Shown one piece after another: positions 1 to 8,213 of a stretch of 41,960 nucleotides of DNA (the first letter of the stretch is position 1; each line of letters begins with the position of its first letter). Made by a program: the position numbers and the translations under genes. Origin of the DNA: Comamonas sp. (GTDB taxonomy: Bacteria > Pseudomonadota > Gammaproteobacteria > Burkholderiales > Burkholderiaceae_C); NCBI RefSeq assembly GCF_009360615.1, contig NZ_SPEY01000002.1, positions 1-41,960 on the forward strand. The letters are read 5' to 3'. The notes beneath the pieces are model-generated. The model worked only from the letters and a program-made list of their open reading frames with translations. It did no database searches and had not been told where the DNA came from.

Positions 1-272
<272 letters not shown>

Positions 273-273
273 C

Positions 274-325
274 AAAATTGATAGCTATCAGCGCATGTCA
301 ATCTTGCGTTTGAAGGCATTTCAGG
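274..325. repeat. AT-rich intergenic repeat, family B, partial copy after hemB
   Basis: The stretch after the hemB stop carries TTGATAGCTATCAGCGCA followed by a TTGCGTTTGAAGGC half. This resembles one degenerate copy of the AT-rich hairpin repeat seen better at 1706-1762 and 28892-28966, sharing the words AGCTATCA and (A)GCGC. Assignment rests on eye comparison only. Confidence 0.45.
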
Positions 326-334
326 CATGATCTG

Positions 335-363
335 ACGGCCCGGCCTGCTGACCCGGGCCGTTT
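335..363 (+). terminator. Rho-independent terminator of hemB
   Basis: The arms CGGCCCGG (336-343) and CCGGGCCG (353-360) form a perfect 8-pair GC stem with a nine-base loop, followed by TTTCT. It lies 63 bases after the hemB stop and before the next gene. Confidence 0.75.
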
Positions 364-404
364 CTGCATCCGCTTTCGCACTGACATCGAGGCTGCCAAC
401 TCCC

Positions 405-1598
405 ATGCGCGTGCTGCATATCTCTCCCCTCTATGCCCAGCCTGTTGACGGGCTGCCCACACAGGCGGCGACAACGGGGTTTTACTGGGTCTCCTGCACG
501 CGCTCTGAGCTGGAGGCTCAGTTGCCCGCCATCCAGACCATGCTGGCCAGGCTGGGCGGCTCAGCCCTCGTGGACCTGCATGTCTCCGACCTGCTCAATC
601 CTGCCATCCCTTCCAATTACGACTACACCTCGGTGTACGACGTGCTGGTGTTCCGGCGCCTGGCCAACGCCCATCTGCCTCCGCTCAACGGCAGCCATGC
701 CTCGCCCGCGCCTGCCGTGGCAGCACCGCCTATCCTGGCGGCCGGCACCGGCAGTGCGGCATCCAGCGCCCCGCCGCCATCCCACAGCCTGGCCCACAGC
801 GGCCAGCGCGAAGCGCCGGTGCTGCAGCGTGTGGAAACCCAGCCCGTGGGCTTTGCGCTCTATGACCAGATTCTGCTGTCCGTGCACCCTGACGGCTGCT
901 TTGTGGTGGAAAACTTCTGGCAGCGCCTGATCTCCGGGCCCGCCAAGACCGACGGCCGGCAGGCCAGCAGCAAAATGCCCGCGGAGCCTGCGGACCTGAT
1001 GCTGCGCATGGTCAACAGCATGGTGGACGGCTACCTGGACCTGCGCCGCACGCTGACGCGCCAGATCGACCATTGGCAGATGGCACTGCTCAAGCCCGAC
1101 AAGCGCTTCAGCAACTGGGCCAGCGTGCTCGATGTACGCCTGGCACTGCACCAGCTCGACGAAATCTGCGAAGACCAGCGCGCCGCCGTGCAGGACTGGA
1201 CCGAGGCGCTGGAGGGCTGGCCACCCGAGCACACCCCCGCGCGCCAGCACGAGCGCGAGCTGCTGCGTGTGCGCTCGCGCGACGTGCTCGAACATATCGA
1301 GCGCGTGACCCACCACATCCATCGCATGGAGCAAAGCGCCGAGACCGCCGTCCAGATGCACTTTTCGGCCCAGAGCAACCGCGCCAACGACATCATGCGC
1401 ACGCTGACCACGGTGACGGCCATCTTTCTGCCGCTGAACCTGATTGCCGGCATCTTCGGCATGAACTTCGAGTTCATACCGTTCGTGCACAAGAAGGACG
1501 GCTTCATCTGGGCCCTGGTCGCCATGGTGATCATCACCGTGGTGCTCGTGGCCTATTTCTGGCGCAGGCGCTATCTGGAAAGCGAAGAAAAAGAATGA
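405..1598 (+). CDS. CorA-family divalent metal ion transporter
   Basis: This is a 397-residue inner-membrane metal transporter of the CorA/ZntB superfamily, which forms pentameric channels for Mg2+, Co2+ or Zn2+. The signature GMN sits at residues 352-354, at the end of the first C-terminal membrane helix (about 333-351). A second helix lies at about 367-385 with the Arg-rich end on the cytoplasmic side, as the family requires. The long charged region at about 195-330 matches the stalk helices. An Ala/Pro/Ser-rich stretch at about 92-135 interrupts the N-terminal domain and looks like a flexible insertion. No good ribosome site precedes the ATG; the start is chosen because the frame begins there. 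The substrate cannot be read from sequence. Confidence 0.85.
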   Translation: MRVLHISPLYAQPVDGLPTQAATTGFYWVSCTRSELEAQLPAIQTMLARLGGSALVDLHVSDLLNPAIPSNYDYTSVYDVLVFRRLANAHLPPLNGSHASPAPAVAAPPILAAGTGSAASSAPPPSHSLAHSGQREAPVLQRVETQPVGFALYDQILLSVHPDGCFVVENFWQRLISGPAKTDGRQASSKMPAEPADLMLRMVNSMVDGYLDLRRTLTRQIDHWQMALLKPDKRFSNWASVLDVRLALHQLDEICEDQRAAVQDWTEALEGWPPEHTPARQHERELLRVRSRDVLEHIERVTHHIHRMEQSAETAVQMHFSAQSNRANDIMRTLTTVTAIFLPLNLIAGIFGMNFEFIPFVHKKDGFIWALVAMVIITVVLVAYFWRRRYLESEEKE

Positions 1599-1690
1599 CC
1601 CCCTGAGGCGCTTCCGCGCCTTCCCCCAAGGGGGACGACATCCTCGCTGCGCGGCGGCGCTTGCTTGATGTCTCTGATGGGGGACCGCCC
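1599..1690 (+). repeat. GC-rich intergenic repeat, family A, copy 1
   Basis: CCCCCTGAGGCGCTTCCGCG begins directly after the TGA of the CorA-like gene. It is followed by CCCCCAAGGGGGACGACA, TCGCTGCGCGG and GCGCTTGCTTG. The same ordered words recur at 3287-3365 and, on the other strand, at 6690-6768, 13255-13355 and 30290-30392. The CCCCC-AA-GGGGG part can form a hairpin. Confidence 0.8.
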
Positions 1691-1705
1691 AGCGGCAACG
1701 GGCTT

Positions 1706-1762
1706 TAGATAAAAACAGCTACTTGCGCTTATATATCAAGCACAAGCAGCTATTGTTTTTAT
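1706..1762. repeat. AT-rich hairpin repeat, family B
   Basis: An imperfect inverted repeat: AAAAACAGCTACTTGCGCTT, then about seven bases, then AAGCACAAGCAGCTATTGTTTTT. It lies between the convergent CorA-like and dienelactone hydrolase genes and could terminate both. It shares AGCTGCT-(A/T)GCGCTT words with the copies near 28.9 kb and 36.9 kb. Confidence 0.7.
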
Positions 1763-1763
1763 A

Positions 1764-2456
1764 TCAACCCAGGTGCTGGGCGAAGAAGGCCAGAGTGCGC
1801 TCACCTGCCAACGCTGCAGCGGCTTCGTTGTAGGAGCCGCGCTGGTCGCAGTTGAAGCCGTGATCGGCTTCGTAGACATGGACTTCCACCTTGGGTTGAG
1901 CCTTCCCGAAGGCTTCGACGGACTCCAGCGAGATGTAGTGATCCTTGCTGCCGAAGTGGGCCAGCACCGGGCACAGCGCCTGACGGCTGGCTTCCAGCTC
2001 GCCCGTCATGCCGCCGCCGTAATAGCAGACTGCCGCCGAAACACTGGCCAGATTGCAGGCCGAGCGCCAGGTCATCAGGCCGCCCCAGCAAAAGCCCACC
2101 ACGCCGATCTTGCCGCCGGGCACCAGCGTCGCGGCATGGGCCACCGCCGCCTCCACATCGCGCAGCGCTCCCGGCGCAGGCAAGGCTTCCACCGCCGTCT
2201 TCAGGGCAACGCCTGCCTTCATGTCGTCTTCGCCATAGCCCAGCTCCACATCGGGCTTGACGCGGGCGAACATGGCGGGAGCCACGGCTACATACCCCTG
2301 GGCAGCATAGCGATCTGCCACGGAACGGATATGCGAGTTCACGCCAAAGATCTCCTGCAGCACCACGATGGCACCGCATGCCTGGCCCTCGGGCATGGCC
2401 ACATAAGCGGGGATTTTTGCGCCATCCACGGCCGTCAGTTCAACAAAGCTGCCCAT
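1764..2456 (-). CDS. Dienelactone hydrolase family protein
   Basis: A 230-residue cytoplasmic alpha/beta hydrolase of the dienelactone hydrolase family, which opens enol-lactone rings in chlorocatechol-type pathways, although many members have other ester substrates. The Cys-Asp-His triad is visible: C123 in GFCWGG, D172 in GSKDHY and H199 in EADHGF, close to the reference positions 123/171/202. I take the start at 2456 because AAGGAG lies seven bases before that ATG; an upstream in-frame start at 2474 would add six residues and has no such site. It is divergent from marC. No ring-cleavage genes are nearby, so a catabolic role is not supported by context. Confidence 0.9.
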   Translation of the reverse strand: MGSFVELTAVDGAKIPAYVAMPEGQACGAIVVLQEIFGVNSHIRSVADRYAAQGYVAVAPAMFARVKPDVELGYGEDDMKAGVALKTAVEALPAPGALRDVEAAVAHAATLVPGGKIGVVGFCWGGLMTWRSACNLASVSAAVCYYGGGMTGELEASRQALCPVLAHFGSKDHYISLESVEAFGKAQPKVEVHVYEADHGFNCDQRGSYNEAAAALAGERTLAFFAQHLG

Positions 2457-2567
2457 TGCGAAGCTCCTTAACATGATTCAAAAGAGAAATCCGCGACGCG
2501 GCCGCCAGCAATGCTGTAATGGTTGCTGCCGCGTCGACGGTCCGCTCATTTTTTCACAGGAGTGTTC

Positions 2568-2639
2568 ATGCCAGCCATTCCAACCCCACAACAGGCCGAC
2601 AGTCGCAAGAAGCCCCTCATCCCCGGAGGCGAGCTGTAA
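2568..2639 (+). CDS. 23-codon leader ORF coupled to marC
   Basis: A short ORF encodes a 23-residue peptide beginning MPAIPTPQQ, with a basic RKK in the middle and ending GGEL. AGGAG lies five bases before its ATG, a better ribosome site than that of marC. Its TAA stop overlaps the marC ATG (TAATG), the classic layout for translational coupling, and the marC ribosome site GGAGG is inside its last codons. I recognise no family. It could be a leader peptide that gates marC translation, or a chance ORF; the strong ribosome site together with the exact stop/start overlap argues against chance. Confidence 0.55.
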   Translation: MPAIPTPQQADSRKKPLIPGGEL

Positions 2640-3286
2640 TGGATCTCAAGCCACTGATCACCCTGGTCGCCATCATCAACCCGCTGGCCATTGTTCCGTT
2701 CTTCATCCACTACACGGCCGGCTTCAACGCCGAGCAGCGCTGGCAGACCATTCGTACCGCCGCCTTTGCCGCATTCTGCGTGATTGCAGTCTGTGCGTTG
2801 CTGGGGTTGCAGATTCTGCAGTTCTTCAACATCTCCCTGCAGAGCTTTCAGGTCGGCGGCGGCCTGCTTCTGCTCATCAGCGCGATGAACATGCTCAACG
2901 CCCGGCCCGCCGAAGACCGGCCCAACAACGCCACGCTGGCAGCCGGCGTCGAGAAGGCCGCCGAAGGCAACAGCATTGCCGTCGTGCCGCTGACCATCCC
3001 CCTGCTGACCGGGCCTGCCGCCATGTCCACCGTGGTGATCTATGCCGATCAGGCGCGCACCGTCTGGCAGCATGTGGCGCTGGTCGGCTACGGCGTGGTG
3101 GTGGCTGCCGCCATCATGCTGTGCTTTTCACTGGCCCATCCGATTGCCCGCGTGCTGGGCAAGACCGGCATCAATGTGATGACCCGGCTCATGGGCCTGA
3201 TCCTGGCCGCTCTGGCCATCGAGGTGATGGCGGGAGGCCTGGTCAAGATATTCCCCATCCTGGCCTCACCGGCGATCTACCCTTGA
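2639..3286 (+). CDS. MarC family inner-membrane protein
   Basis: A 215-residue multi-spanning protein of the MarC family (older name UPF0056), whose transport function remains unproven. It starts MDLKPLITLVAIINPLA, with the conserved Asn-Pro of the first helix, and has about six hydrophobic segments, including a GPAAMSTV stretch between helices three and four that is typical of the family. A longer frame exists from 2519, but the ATG at 2639 has GGAGG upstream, gives the usual length and starts where homologues start. A 23-codon ORF ends on its start codon, suggesting coupled translation. A family A repeat follows the stop immediately. Confidence 0.88.
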   Translation: MDLKPLITLVAIINPLAIVPFFIHYTAGFNAEQRWQTIRTAAFAAFCVIAVCALLGLQILQFFNISLQSFQVGGGLLLLISAMNMLNARPAEDRPNNATLAAGVEKAAEGNSIAVVPLTIPLLTGPAAMSTVVIYADQARTVWQHVALVGYGVVVAAAIMLCFSLAHPIARVLGKTGINVMTRLMGLILAALAIEVMAGGLVKIFPILASPAIYP

Positions 3287-3365
3287 CCCCCTGAGCGGTT
3301 GCACCGCGTCGCGGGGGACGGCAGCTTCGCTGCGCGGAGGCGCTTGCTCGCTGTCTTCCGCCTCA
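3287..3365 (+). repeat. GC-rich intergenic repeat, family A, copy 2
   Basis: CCCCCTGAGCGGTTGCACCG starts directly after the marC TGA, then GCGGGGGACGGCA, TTCGCTGCGCGGAGGCGC and TTGCTCGCTGTCTT. Word order and position relative to the stop codon match copy 1 at 1599. Confidence 0.75.
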
Positions 3366-3378
3366 GCGCGTGTCTGCT

Positions 3379-3876
3379 TCAGGCAGTGGCCGCTTCCATT
3401 TTTTCAGCTTCACCGCAGGCACCACCACAGCCGGTGATGGGCTCTGCAGGCAACGCATCGGGCATCAGCACCGCGCCGGTCACCGGGTCAAAGCCTGCGC
3501 GGCGCATATGCAGGGCCAGGGCGGCGTCCATGTTCTGTGCATGGTGACTGAACCAGGGCCCCAGCTCGGCCGCCATATGGCGGATGGTGGCCAGATCGCC
3601 CTGCCCTCCCTTGGCGGCCCCCTCGCGCAGGACGGCCAGCACCACCTTGTGCTGCTGGCTGTGGCAGTTGCCTGTGGCAAATCCCGTGGTCTGCATCCAG
3701 CGATCCTCCTGATCGAAGTGCTGCTGGGTGTGGGCAATCAGCGCGTCCCAGAGCCCGCACAGTTGCTCGTCGGCGGCAGCCTCCACCTCGGCCAGCAGGG
3801 TCACGAACTCCTCATGCACCGCATCCATGACGGGAAAATCCAGGATGAGGGCGGCATTCCATTCGAGGCTGGCCAT
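3379..3876 (-). CDS. Bacteriohemerythrin
   Basis: A 165-residue hemerythrin-domain protein that should bind O2 at a non-heme di-iron centre. The ligand pattern is complete: H21, H53, E57, H72, H76, H112 and D117, with the spacings H-x3-E, H-x3-H and H-x4-D of the family. After the four-helix domain comes a tail of about 40 residues with two cysteines (GCGGAC) that the usual single-domain protein lacks. The start at 3876 is supported by AAGGA six bases upstream; an extended frame to 3945 would add 23 hydrophobic residues without a ribosome site. It could act in O2 delivery, storage or sensing, which the sequence does not decide. Confidence 0.9.
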   Translation of the reverse strand: MASLEWNAALILDFPVMDAVHEEFVTLLAEVEAAADEQLCGLWDALIAHTQQHFDQEDRWMQTTGFATGNCHSQQHKVVLAVLREGAAKGGQGDLATIRHMAAELGPWFSHHAQNMDAALALHMRRAGFDPVTGAVLMPDALPAEPITGCGGACGEAEKMEAATA

Positions 3877-3996
3877 GGCAGTTCCTTGTGCGAGTTGGAG
3901 GAACTGGCAGCTTAAGAACAAGACCGCTCCCAGCCATTGACCCACATCAGCAAATCATTGGCCTGCCTGCCTCGAAAAATGGCCCGACATCCCCAA

Positions 3997-4019
3997 AGCC
4001 CTGCAGGGCCGGGCTTTGC
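3997..4019. terminator. Hairpin downstream of the Mla-like operon
   Basis: AAAGCCC and GGGCTTT flank TGCAGGGCC, giving a 7-pair stem about 30 bases beyond the end of the lipoprotein gene. It lacks a clean U tract on the minus strand, so it may be a weak terminator or an mRNA 3' stabiliser. Confidence 0.4.
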
Positions 4020-4049
4020 GGGCGATCCCGCCTCGGAGGGCAGGACGAC

Positions 4050-4733
4050 CTAGCGCCCGTACCCCTTCAGCCAGCGGCTGATCTGGGCCGCCGCCTCATC
4101 CACCGCACGCGCCATGGCCTGGGCACCTCCGGCCGCGTCGGCGGCACTCGAGGGCATGTCGACCGTGAACACCTTCTGGCCCAGCAACTGGTTGCCCGCG
4201 CTCTCTCCGGCACCAATCAGGCTGGCACTCAGGCGCAGCACCGCACGGCTGCTGCTGGCACTGTCAAAGACCTGGCTGAACTCGTCCACCGTCACGCGCA
4301 ACTGCGCAATCGAGCGCTTGTCGGACAACACGGCACGGACATTGTCCTTGCCCGAAAGCACGGGACGCTCCAGCCCCAGACGCATGCGCAGGCGCTGCTC
4401 CACCATCTGGGCCGGAGGCAGGCTCCAGCGCGCGTTCTGGTAGGCACGCAGTTGCTGGCTGTCGCTGTAGTTCAGGCGGTAGAACATGGATGTCAAGCCC
4501 TCGGGCAGCCCCGGAGCCTGGACTTCGGCCAGCACCAGCGGCACCGGAGCGACGGACGACGCGGCCGCAGTTGCGACCGGCAATGCGATATCGGTCATGC
4601 CCAGGTCATAGCGTACCGGCTGTGTGGGCGCCGTGGGCAGGCCTGAGCAGGCGGCCAGTGCCAGCACCAGAGAAGAAGCGCCCAGCAATCGCCATGCTCC
4701 GCAGCCTGCGAGTGAAACCTTGGTGTCTGCCAT
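4050..4733 (-). CDS. ABC-type transport auxiliary lipoprotein (Mla-like system)
   Basis: A 227-residue lipoprotein. The N-terminus has a basic start, a hydrophobic run and the lipobox LALAAC, so the mature protein begins at that cysteine and should be membrane-anchored in the periplasm. The body resembles the PqiC-type auxiliary lipoprotein family (YDLG near the start, RYDLGM..I.LP, a FYRLNYSD segment, and WSLPPAQMVEQRLR). It is the last gene of an operon with permease, ATPase and MCE protein, 108 bases after the MCE gene, so it probably links the MCE component to the outer membrane. The ATG at 4733 has AAAGGA six bases upstream; a frame to 4772 would spoil the signal peptide. Confidence 0.82.
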   Translation of the reverse strand: MADTKVSLAGCGAWRLLGASSLVLALAACSGLPTAPTQPVRYDLGMTDIALPVATAAASSVAPVPLVLAEVQAPGLPEGLTSMFYRLNYSDSQQLRAYQNARWSLPPAQMVEQRLRMRLGLERPVLSGKDNVRAVLSDKRSIAQLRVTVDEFSQVFDSASSSRAVLRLSASLIGAGESAGNQLLGQKVFTVDMPSSAADAAGGAQAMARAVDEAAAQISRWLKGYGR

Positions 4734-4841
4734 GTTTATTCCTTTAGGTCTGACGCAAACGGGAAGGGGCAACGGGAATTTCCATCGTCAAAGAACACTC
4801 TGCCCGGTCCGATGTGCGCGAATCATGTCCTTGTTTCCGAT

Positions 4842-5786
4842 TCACTTCGGAGCCACAAAACCGGGTTCGCCGGGGCCAGGCAGGCCCAGGCCCTGGCCGT
4901 AGATGACGGACTGGGGGTTGTCGTTGAAGCGACCCGCTGCAGCGCCCATGGTGCGCGCCGCCCGCGAGACATCGTCGGCCGCGCCGTTCATGCGCGGCAG
5001 GGTGCTGCGCCCCAATGACTCAGCCGCCTGCGACAGGGCCTGCGTGCCCTCGGCAATCTGCTGCAGCGGGCCGTCGGGCGCATTCACCTTGCGCACGGTC
5101 TGCTGCAGATCGGTCGCCACGCCCGTGGCGGCATTGCCGGCCTTGGTCAGGGACTGCAGGGTCTGGTGCGCATCCGCCGTGAGCTGAGGAAAGTCCTTGG
5201 CGGTCTTGTTCATGGTCTCGGCCAGATCCTTGATCCCGCCGGATGCTGCGGCGATATTGTCCAGCGCCGCACTCACCCGCTTCTGGTTGTCCTCTCCCAG
5301 CATGGCATTGAGACGGCGTGAAATTTCGTCAACCCGCTCCAGCAACACCGGCCCCTGGTCGGCCAGCATGTTCAAGGGAGAGGACTTCATGGGCAGGCGC
5401 GGCAGGCCGCCGGGGCCGGGCTTGAGCGGCTGCGAGGCCCGGCTGTCATCATCGAGCTGGATATGGGCCAGACCTGTCACCCCCTGATAGCCCAGCTGGG
5501 CATAGGTGGCCGGCGTGACAGGCGTGTCCTCGCCCACGGCGATGCGAATCAGCACATTGCCGGGGATCTGCGGGTCAAAGCCGATGCGCACGACCTTGCC
5601 CACGGGCACGCCCTTGTAGCGCACCGTGGCCTGGGGCTGCAGGCCGCTGACACCGTCCTTGGTGGACATTTCGTAGAGCTGGTATTCGCGGTTGTCGCGC
5701 GTCAGCCAGACGGCCAGCCCTGCCAGCAGGGCCGCAACCACCAGCACAAAGATGCCGGCAGCCATGGCATGGGACTTGTTTTCCAT
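4842..5786 (-). CDS. MCE (MlaD-like) substrate-binding protein
   Basis: A 314-residue protein with one N-terminal membrane helix (about 8-28, IFVLVVAALLAGLAVWL) and a periplasmic MCE domain (about 38-117, with VRYKGVPVGKV and LGYQGVTGLAHIQL). A long helical, Ala- and Gln-rich region follows to about 285, and the tail is GLGLPGPGEPGF. MCE proteins form rings or tubes that pass lipids across the periplasm. It is longer than E. coli MlaD (183 residues) because of the helical C-terminal half. Its ATG overlaps the TGA of the ATPase gene by one base, so translation is probably coupled. Confidence 0.9.
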   Translation of the reverse strand: MENKSHAMAAGIFVLVVAALLAGLAVWLTRDNREYQLYEMSTKDGVSGLQPQATVRYKGVPVGKVVRIGFDPQIPGNVLIRIAVGEDTPVTPATYAQLGYQGVTGLAHIQLDDDSRASQPLKPGPGGLPRLPMKSSPLNMLADQGPVLLERVDEISRRLNAMLGEDNQKRVSAALDNIAAASGGIKDLAETMNKTAKDFPQLTADAHQTLQSLTKAGNAATGVATDLQQTVRKVNAPDGPLQQIAEGTQALSQAAESLGRSTLPRMNGAADDVSRAARTMGAAAGRFNDNPQSVIYGQGLGLPGPGEPGFVAPK

Positions 5787-6646
5787 CAGCGTTCCTCTGC
5801 GGCCGCGCCGCCTTGCACCGGGGCCATGGCACGGCGGCCACGCTCTCCCTGGAAAAAATGTTCGATAAACGGGTGCTTGATCTGGGCCACATCGCGCGGC
5901 GCTCCGGTGAACAGCACTTTTTTCTCGGCCAGCACGGCCACGCGCGTGGACAGCGCGAACAGCGTATCCAGGTCGTGGGTGACCATGATCACGGTCAGGC
6001 CCAGCTCGGCATGGATATCGCGCAGCAGCTCGCAGAACTCGTCAGAGCCCTTGGGGTCCAGTCCGGCGGTGGGTTCGTCCAGCAGCAGCAGCGGCGGATC
6101 CATCATCAGCGCACGCGCCAGCGCCACACGCTTGATCATGCCGCCAGACAGGTCTGCGGGCATGCGCGAGGCATGTTCCGGCTTGAGGCCCACCATCTGC
6201 AGCTTGACCATGGCCGCATCGCGCACCACGGCATCGGGCAGGGTGCCCTGCTCTCTCAGCGCAAAGGCGATGTTGTCCAGCACATTGAAGGCCGAATACA
6301 GTGCCCCTTGCTGGAACAGCATGCCCACCTGACTCGCCGCCAGCTCGCCGCTGATGACCTCGCGCGAGGGCCGACCGTCCACGGACACCGTGCCGCGCGA
6401 AGGCGAAAGCAGGCCGAGGATCTGGCGCAGCAGCACGGTCTTGCCCGTGCCGGAGCCCCCCACCAGGGCCAGGATCTCGCCCGGGTAGACATCGAAATTC
6501 AGGTCCTGGTGAACGGCAAAGCGCGACTCGCCCTCGCCAAACTCGGTCCACAGGTCCACCGCCTGCACCAGGGGCTTCACATCCTGCGGCGGCGCGTATT
6601 CGCCCACGGCCCCCTCGATACGGCGGTTCTGCATCACCTCTGTCAT
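5786..6646 (-). CDS. MlaF-like ABC transporter ATPase
   Basis: A 286-residue cytoplasmic ATPase that would drive the lipid transporter. Walker A is GGSGTGKT (63-70), the Q-loop is Q112, the signature is LSGGM (166-170, with M in place of the usual Q), Walker B is LLLLDEP (186-192), and the switch histidine is in VTHD. LSGGM is typical of MlaF-type ATPases. I chose the ATG at 6646, which follows a G-rich stretch; a TTG at 6679 is the only longer option. A repeat of family A separates it from the permease gene upstream, and its stop overlaps the MCE gene start. Confidence 0.9.
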   Translation of the reverse strand: MTEVMQNRRIEGAVGEYAPPQDVKPLVQAVDLWTEFGEGESRFAVHQDLNFDVYPGEILALVGGSGTGKTVLLRQILGLLSPSRGTVSVDGRPSREVISGELAASQVGMLFQQGALYSAFNVLDNIAFALREQGTLPDAVVRDAAMVKLQMVGLKPEHASRMPADLSGGMIKRVALARALMMDPPLLLLDEPTAGLDPKGSDEFCELLRDIHAELGLTVIMVTHDLDTLFALSTRVAVLAEKKVLFTGAPRDVAQIKHPFIEHFFQGERGRRAMAPVQGGAAAEER

Positions 6647-6689
6647 TGGCCTGCCCCCCGCACCATGAGGCTGGCGCAACCCAAGCCAG

Positions 6690-6768
6690 AGATGCCGAGC
6701 AAGGGCCGCACCGCAGCGAGGGTGTCGTCCCCCTTGGGGGAAGTGGCGAAGCCGCGCAGGGGGTAGTT
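6690..6768 (-). repeat. GC-rich intergenic repeat, family A, copy 3, inside an operon
   Basis: Read on the minus strand: CCCCCTGCGCGGCTTCGCC, then CCCCCAAGGGGGACGACA, CCTCGCTGCGGTGCGGCC and TTGCTCGGCATCTCTG. It begins about five bases after the TAG of the permease gene and fills the gap to the ATPase gene, in the same orientation relative to the preceding stop as copies 1 and 2. Confidence 0.8.
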
Positions 6769-6772
6769 CATC

Positions 6773-7900
6773 CTAAAAGCCCACGTTTCTGAAGAGGATG
6801 GCGAAGATGGCATCCACGATGATCACCATGGTGATGGAAGACACCACGGCGGCCGTGGTGCCGCGCCCCAGGCTCTGGGTATTGGGCTCCACCTGCAAGC
6901 CCCAGTGACAGCCGATCAGGGCAATCAGCACGCCGAACACCACGGACTTGCCCATGGCCAGCACCAGATTGCCGACCTTCACGGCCGCAGGCAGGCTCTG
7001 CACGAAGTAGGACGGGGTGATGTCCATGGTCAGGTCGGCCGCGACCATGCCCCCGGCCAGGGCCGCCAGGATGGTCCACAGGGCCACCAGCGGCATGGAC
7101 ACGGCCAGCGCCAGCGCACGCGGCAGCACCAGCCGGTAGCCCTGGGAGATGCCCATGACCTGCATGGCATCGAGTTCCTCGGTCACGCGCATCACGCCGA
7201 TCTGTGCCGTGATCGCCGAGCCGCTGCGCCCCGCCACCAGAATGGCCGCCAGCAGCGGCCCCAGCTCCCGGATCAGTGAAATGCCCAGAATATTGACGAT
7301 AAAGGACTCCGCCCCGAACTGGCGCAGCTGCAAAGCCATCAGATAGGCCAGCACCACGCCGATCAGAAAGCCCACCAGGGCCGTGATCGGCAGCGCCGTC
7401 GCGCCGGTCGCATAAAGATGTCCCGAAATGTCGCGCCAGGGGCCGCGCAGGGGATTGCGCAGCAGTCGCAGGCAATCCAGCAGCAACTGACCGACCAGCC
7501 GGATCAGATTGGCAAAGTGCCCGCAGGCATCGATCACCATCTGGCCCAGCTGATTGATCTCGCACATCCAGCCCGAGGGCTCGGGCTTGGGCTCGGGCAC
7601 CTCGCTGAATCGCGCCACTCGCTCCAGCATGGATCGCTGGTTTGGGGTTGTCAGCAAGTGCGTTGGCCAGGCCTTGTCCCACTGCTCCCACAGCAGCTGC
7701 GCGCCGATATGGTCCAACCAGACCATTTGCTGCAAATCCCAGGCCGCATCCTTGGGCACCGCCTTGATCTGCGGAGCCAGATGACGCCAGATACGGCGGT
7801 CGCCCAGCTCGGCAGCACTCCAGCGGCCCGCAGGCACGGCCCATCGCAGACCATCACGGGACTGCAGAGGACATTGAGGTAGTTGGTCTGGGCTGGGCAA
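6773..7900 (-). CDS. MlaE-like ABC transporter permease with N-terminal extension
   Basis: First gene of the Mla-like operon. The C-terminal part (about 155-375) is a MlaE permease with five or six membrane helices and the family's conserved segment SLIRELGPLLAAILVAGRSG followed by GVMRVTEELDAMQVMG. The N-terminal 130 or so residues contain LRWAVPAGRWSAAELG, which resembles the MlaB-like STAS domain that many betaproteobacterial permeases carry fused. The start is uncertain: I favour TTG at 7900, nine bases after AGGA, over a GTG at 7996 that would add 32 residues of unlikely sequence. Together with the ATPase, MCE protein and lipoprotein it should move phospholipid or another lipid between the membranes. 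Confidence 0.82.
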   Translation of the reverse strand: MPSPDQLPQCPLQSRDGLRWAVPAGRWSAAELGDRRIWRHLAPQIKAVPKDAAWDLQQMVWLDHIGAQLLWEQWDKAWPTHLLTTPNQRSMLERVARFSEVPEPKPEPSGWMCEINQLGQMVIDACGHFANLIRLVGQLLLDCLRLLRNPLRGPWRDISGHLYATGATALPITALVGFLIGVVLAYLMALQLRQFGAESFIVNILGISLIRELGPLLAAILVAGRSGSAITAQIGVMRVTEELDAMQVMGISQGYRLVLPRALALAVSMPLVALWTILAALAGGMVAADLTMDITPSYFVQSLPAAVKVGNLVLAMGKSVVFGVLIALIGCHWGLQVEPNTQSLGRGTTAAVVSSITMVIIVDAIFAILFRNVGF

Positions 7901-8213
7901 AGAAAAGCTTCCTAAGACATGAGGGAGACAGGCTGGCCGCAGGGGGCAGCATAACGCGCTCGGCAAGGAGCATGCCAAACGCGGTACGTAGGCCACAGCC
8001 GCATGCCTCGCAATGATAGCGTTGCAATTTTTATCAAAAACTTGTGGAAATCAAAACTGGCATTGCATCGGCAGCTTCCAAAACAGGAGTGTGCGAGCGC
8101 TTTCCCTCTCGACACTGCCAAGGTCATCGCACCTAATCAACAGGCCTTTTTGCCCATGACTGCCTGAAGGTATGGCCTGTTCGCCAAGCCATACCCGGCC
8201 TTTTGATCTGCCC

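Noticed and set aside
561..1490. Long minus-strand frame opposite the CorA-like gene
   Set aside because: Its translation is rich in His/Gln/Val-Gly as is typical of the antisense frame of a GC-rich gene; the plus-strand frame has the GMN motif.
6768..7844. 358-codon minus-strand frame overlapping the Mla-like permease
   Set aside because: An alternate frame of the same DNA; the frame ending at 6773 contains the clear MlaE motifs.
8011..8040. Promoter-like TTGATA and TATCAT on the minus strand ahead of the Mla-like operon
   Set aside because: The spacer is only 13 bases; no convincing alternative -35 box was found.
8090..8159. Short GTG-started frame after AGGAG, upstream of the GMC gene
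   Set aside because: The ribosome site is only one base from the GTG, and nothing else supports translation.
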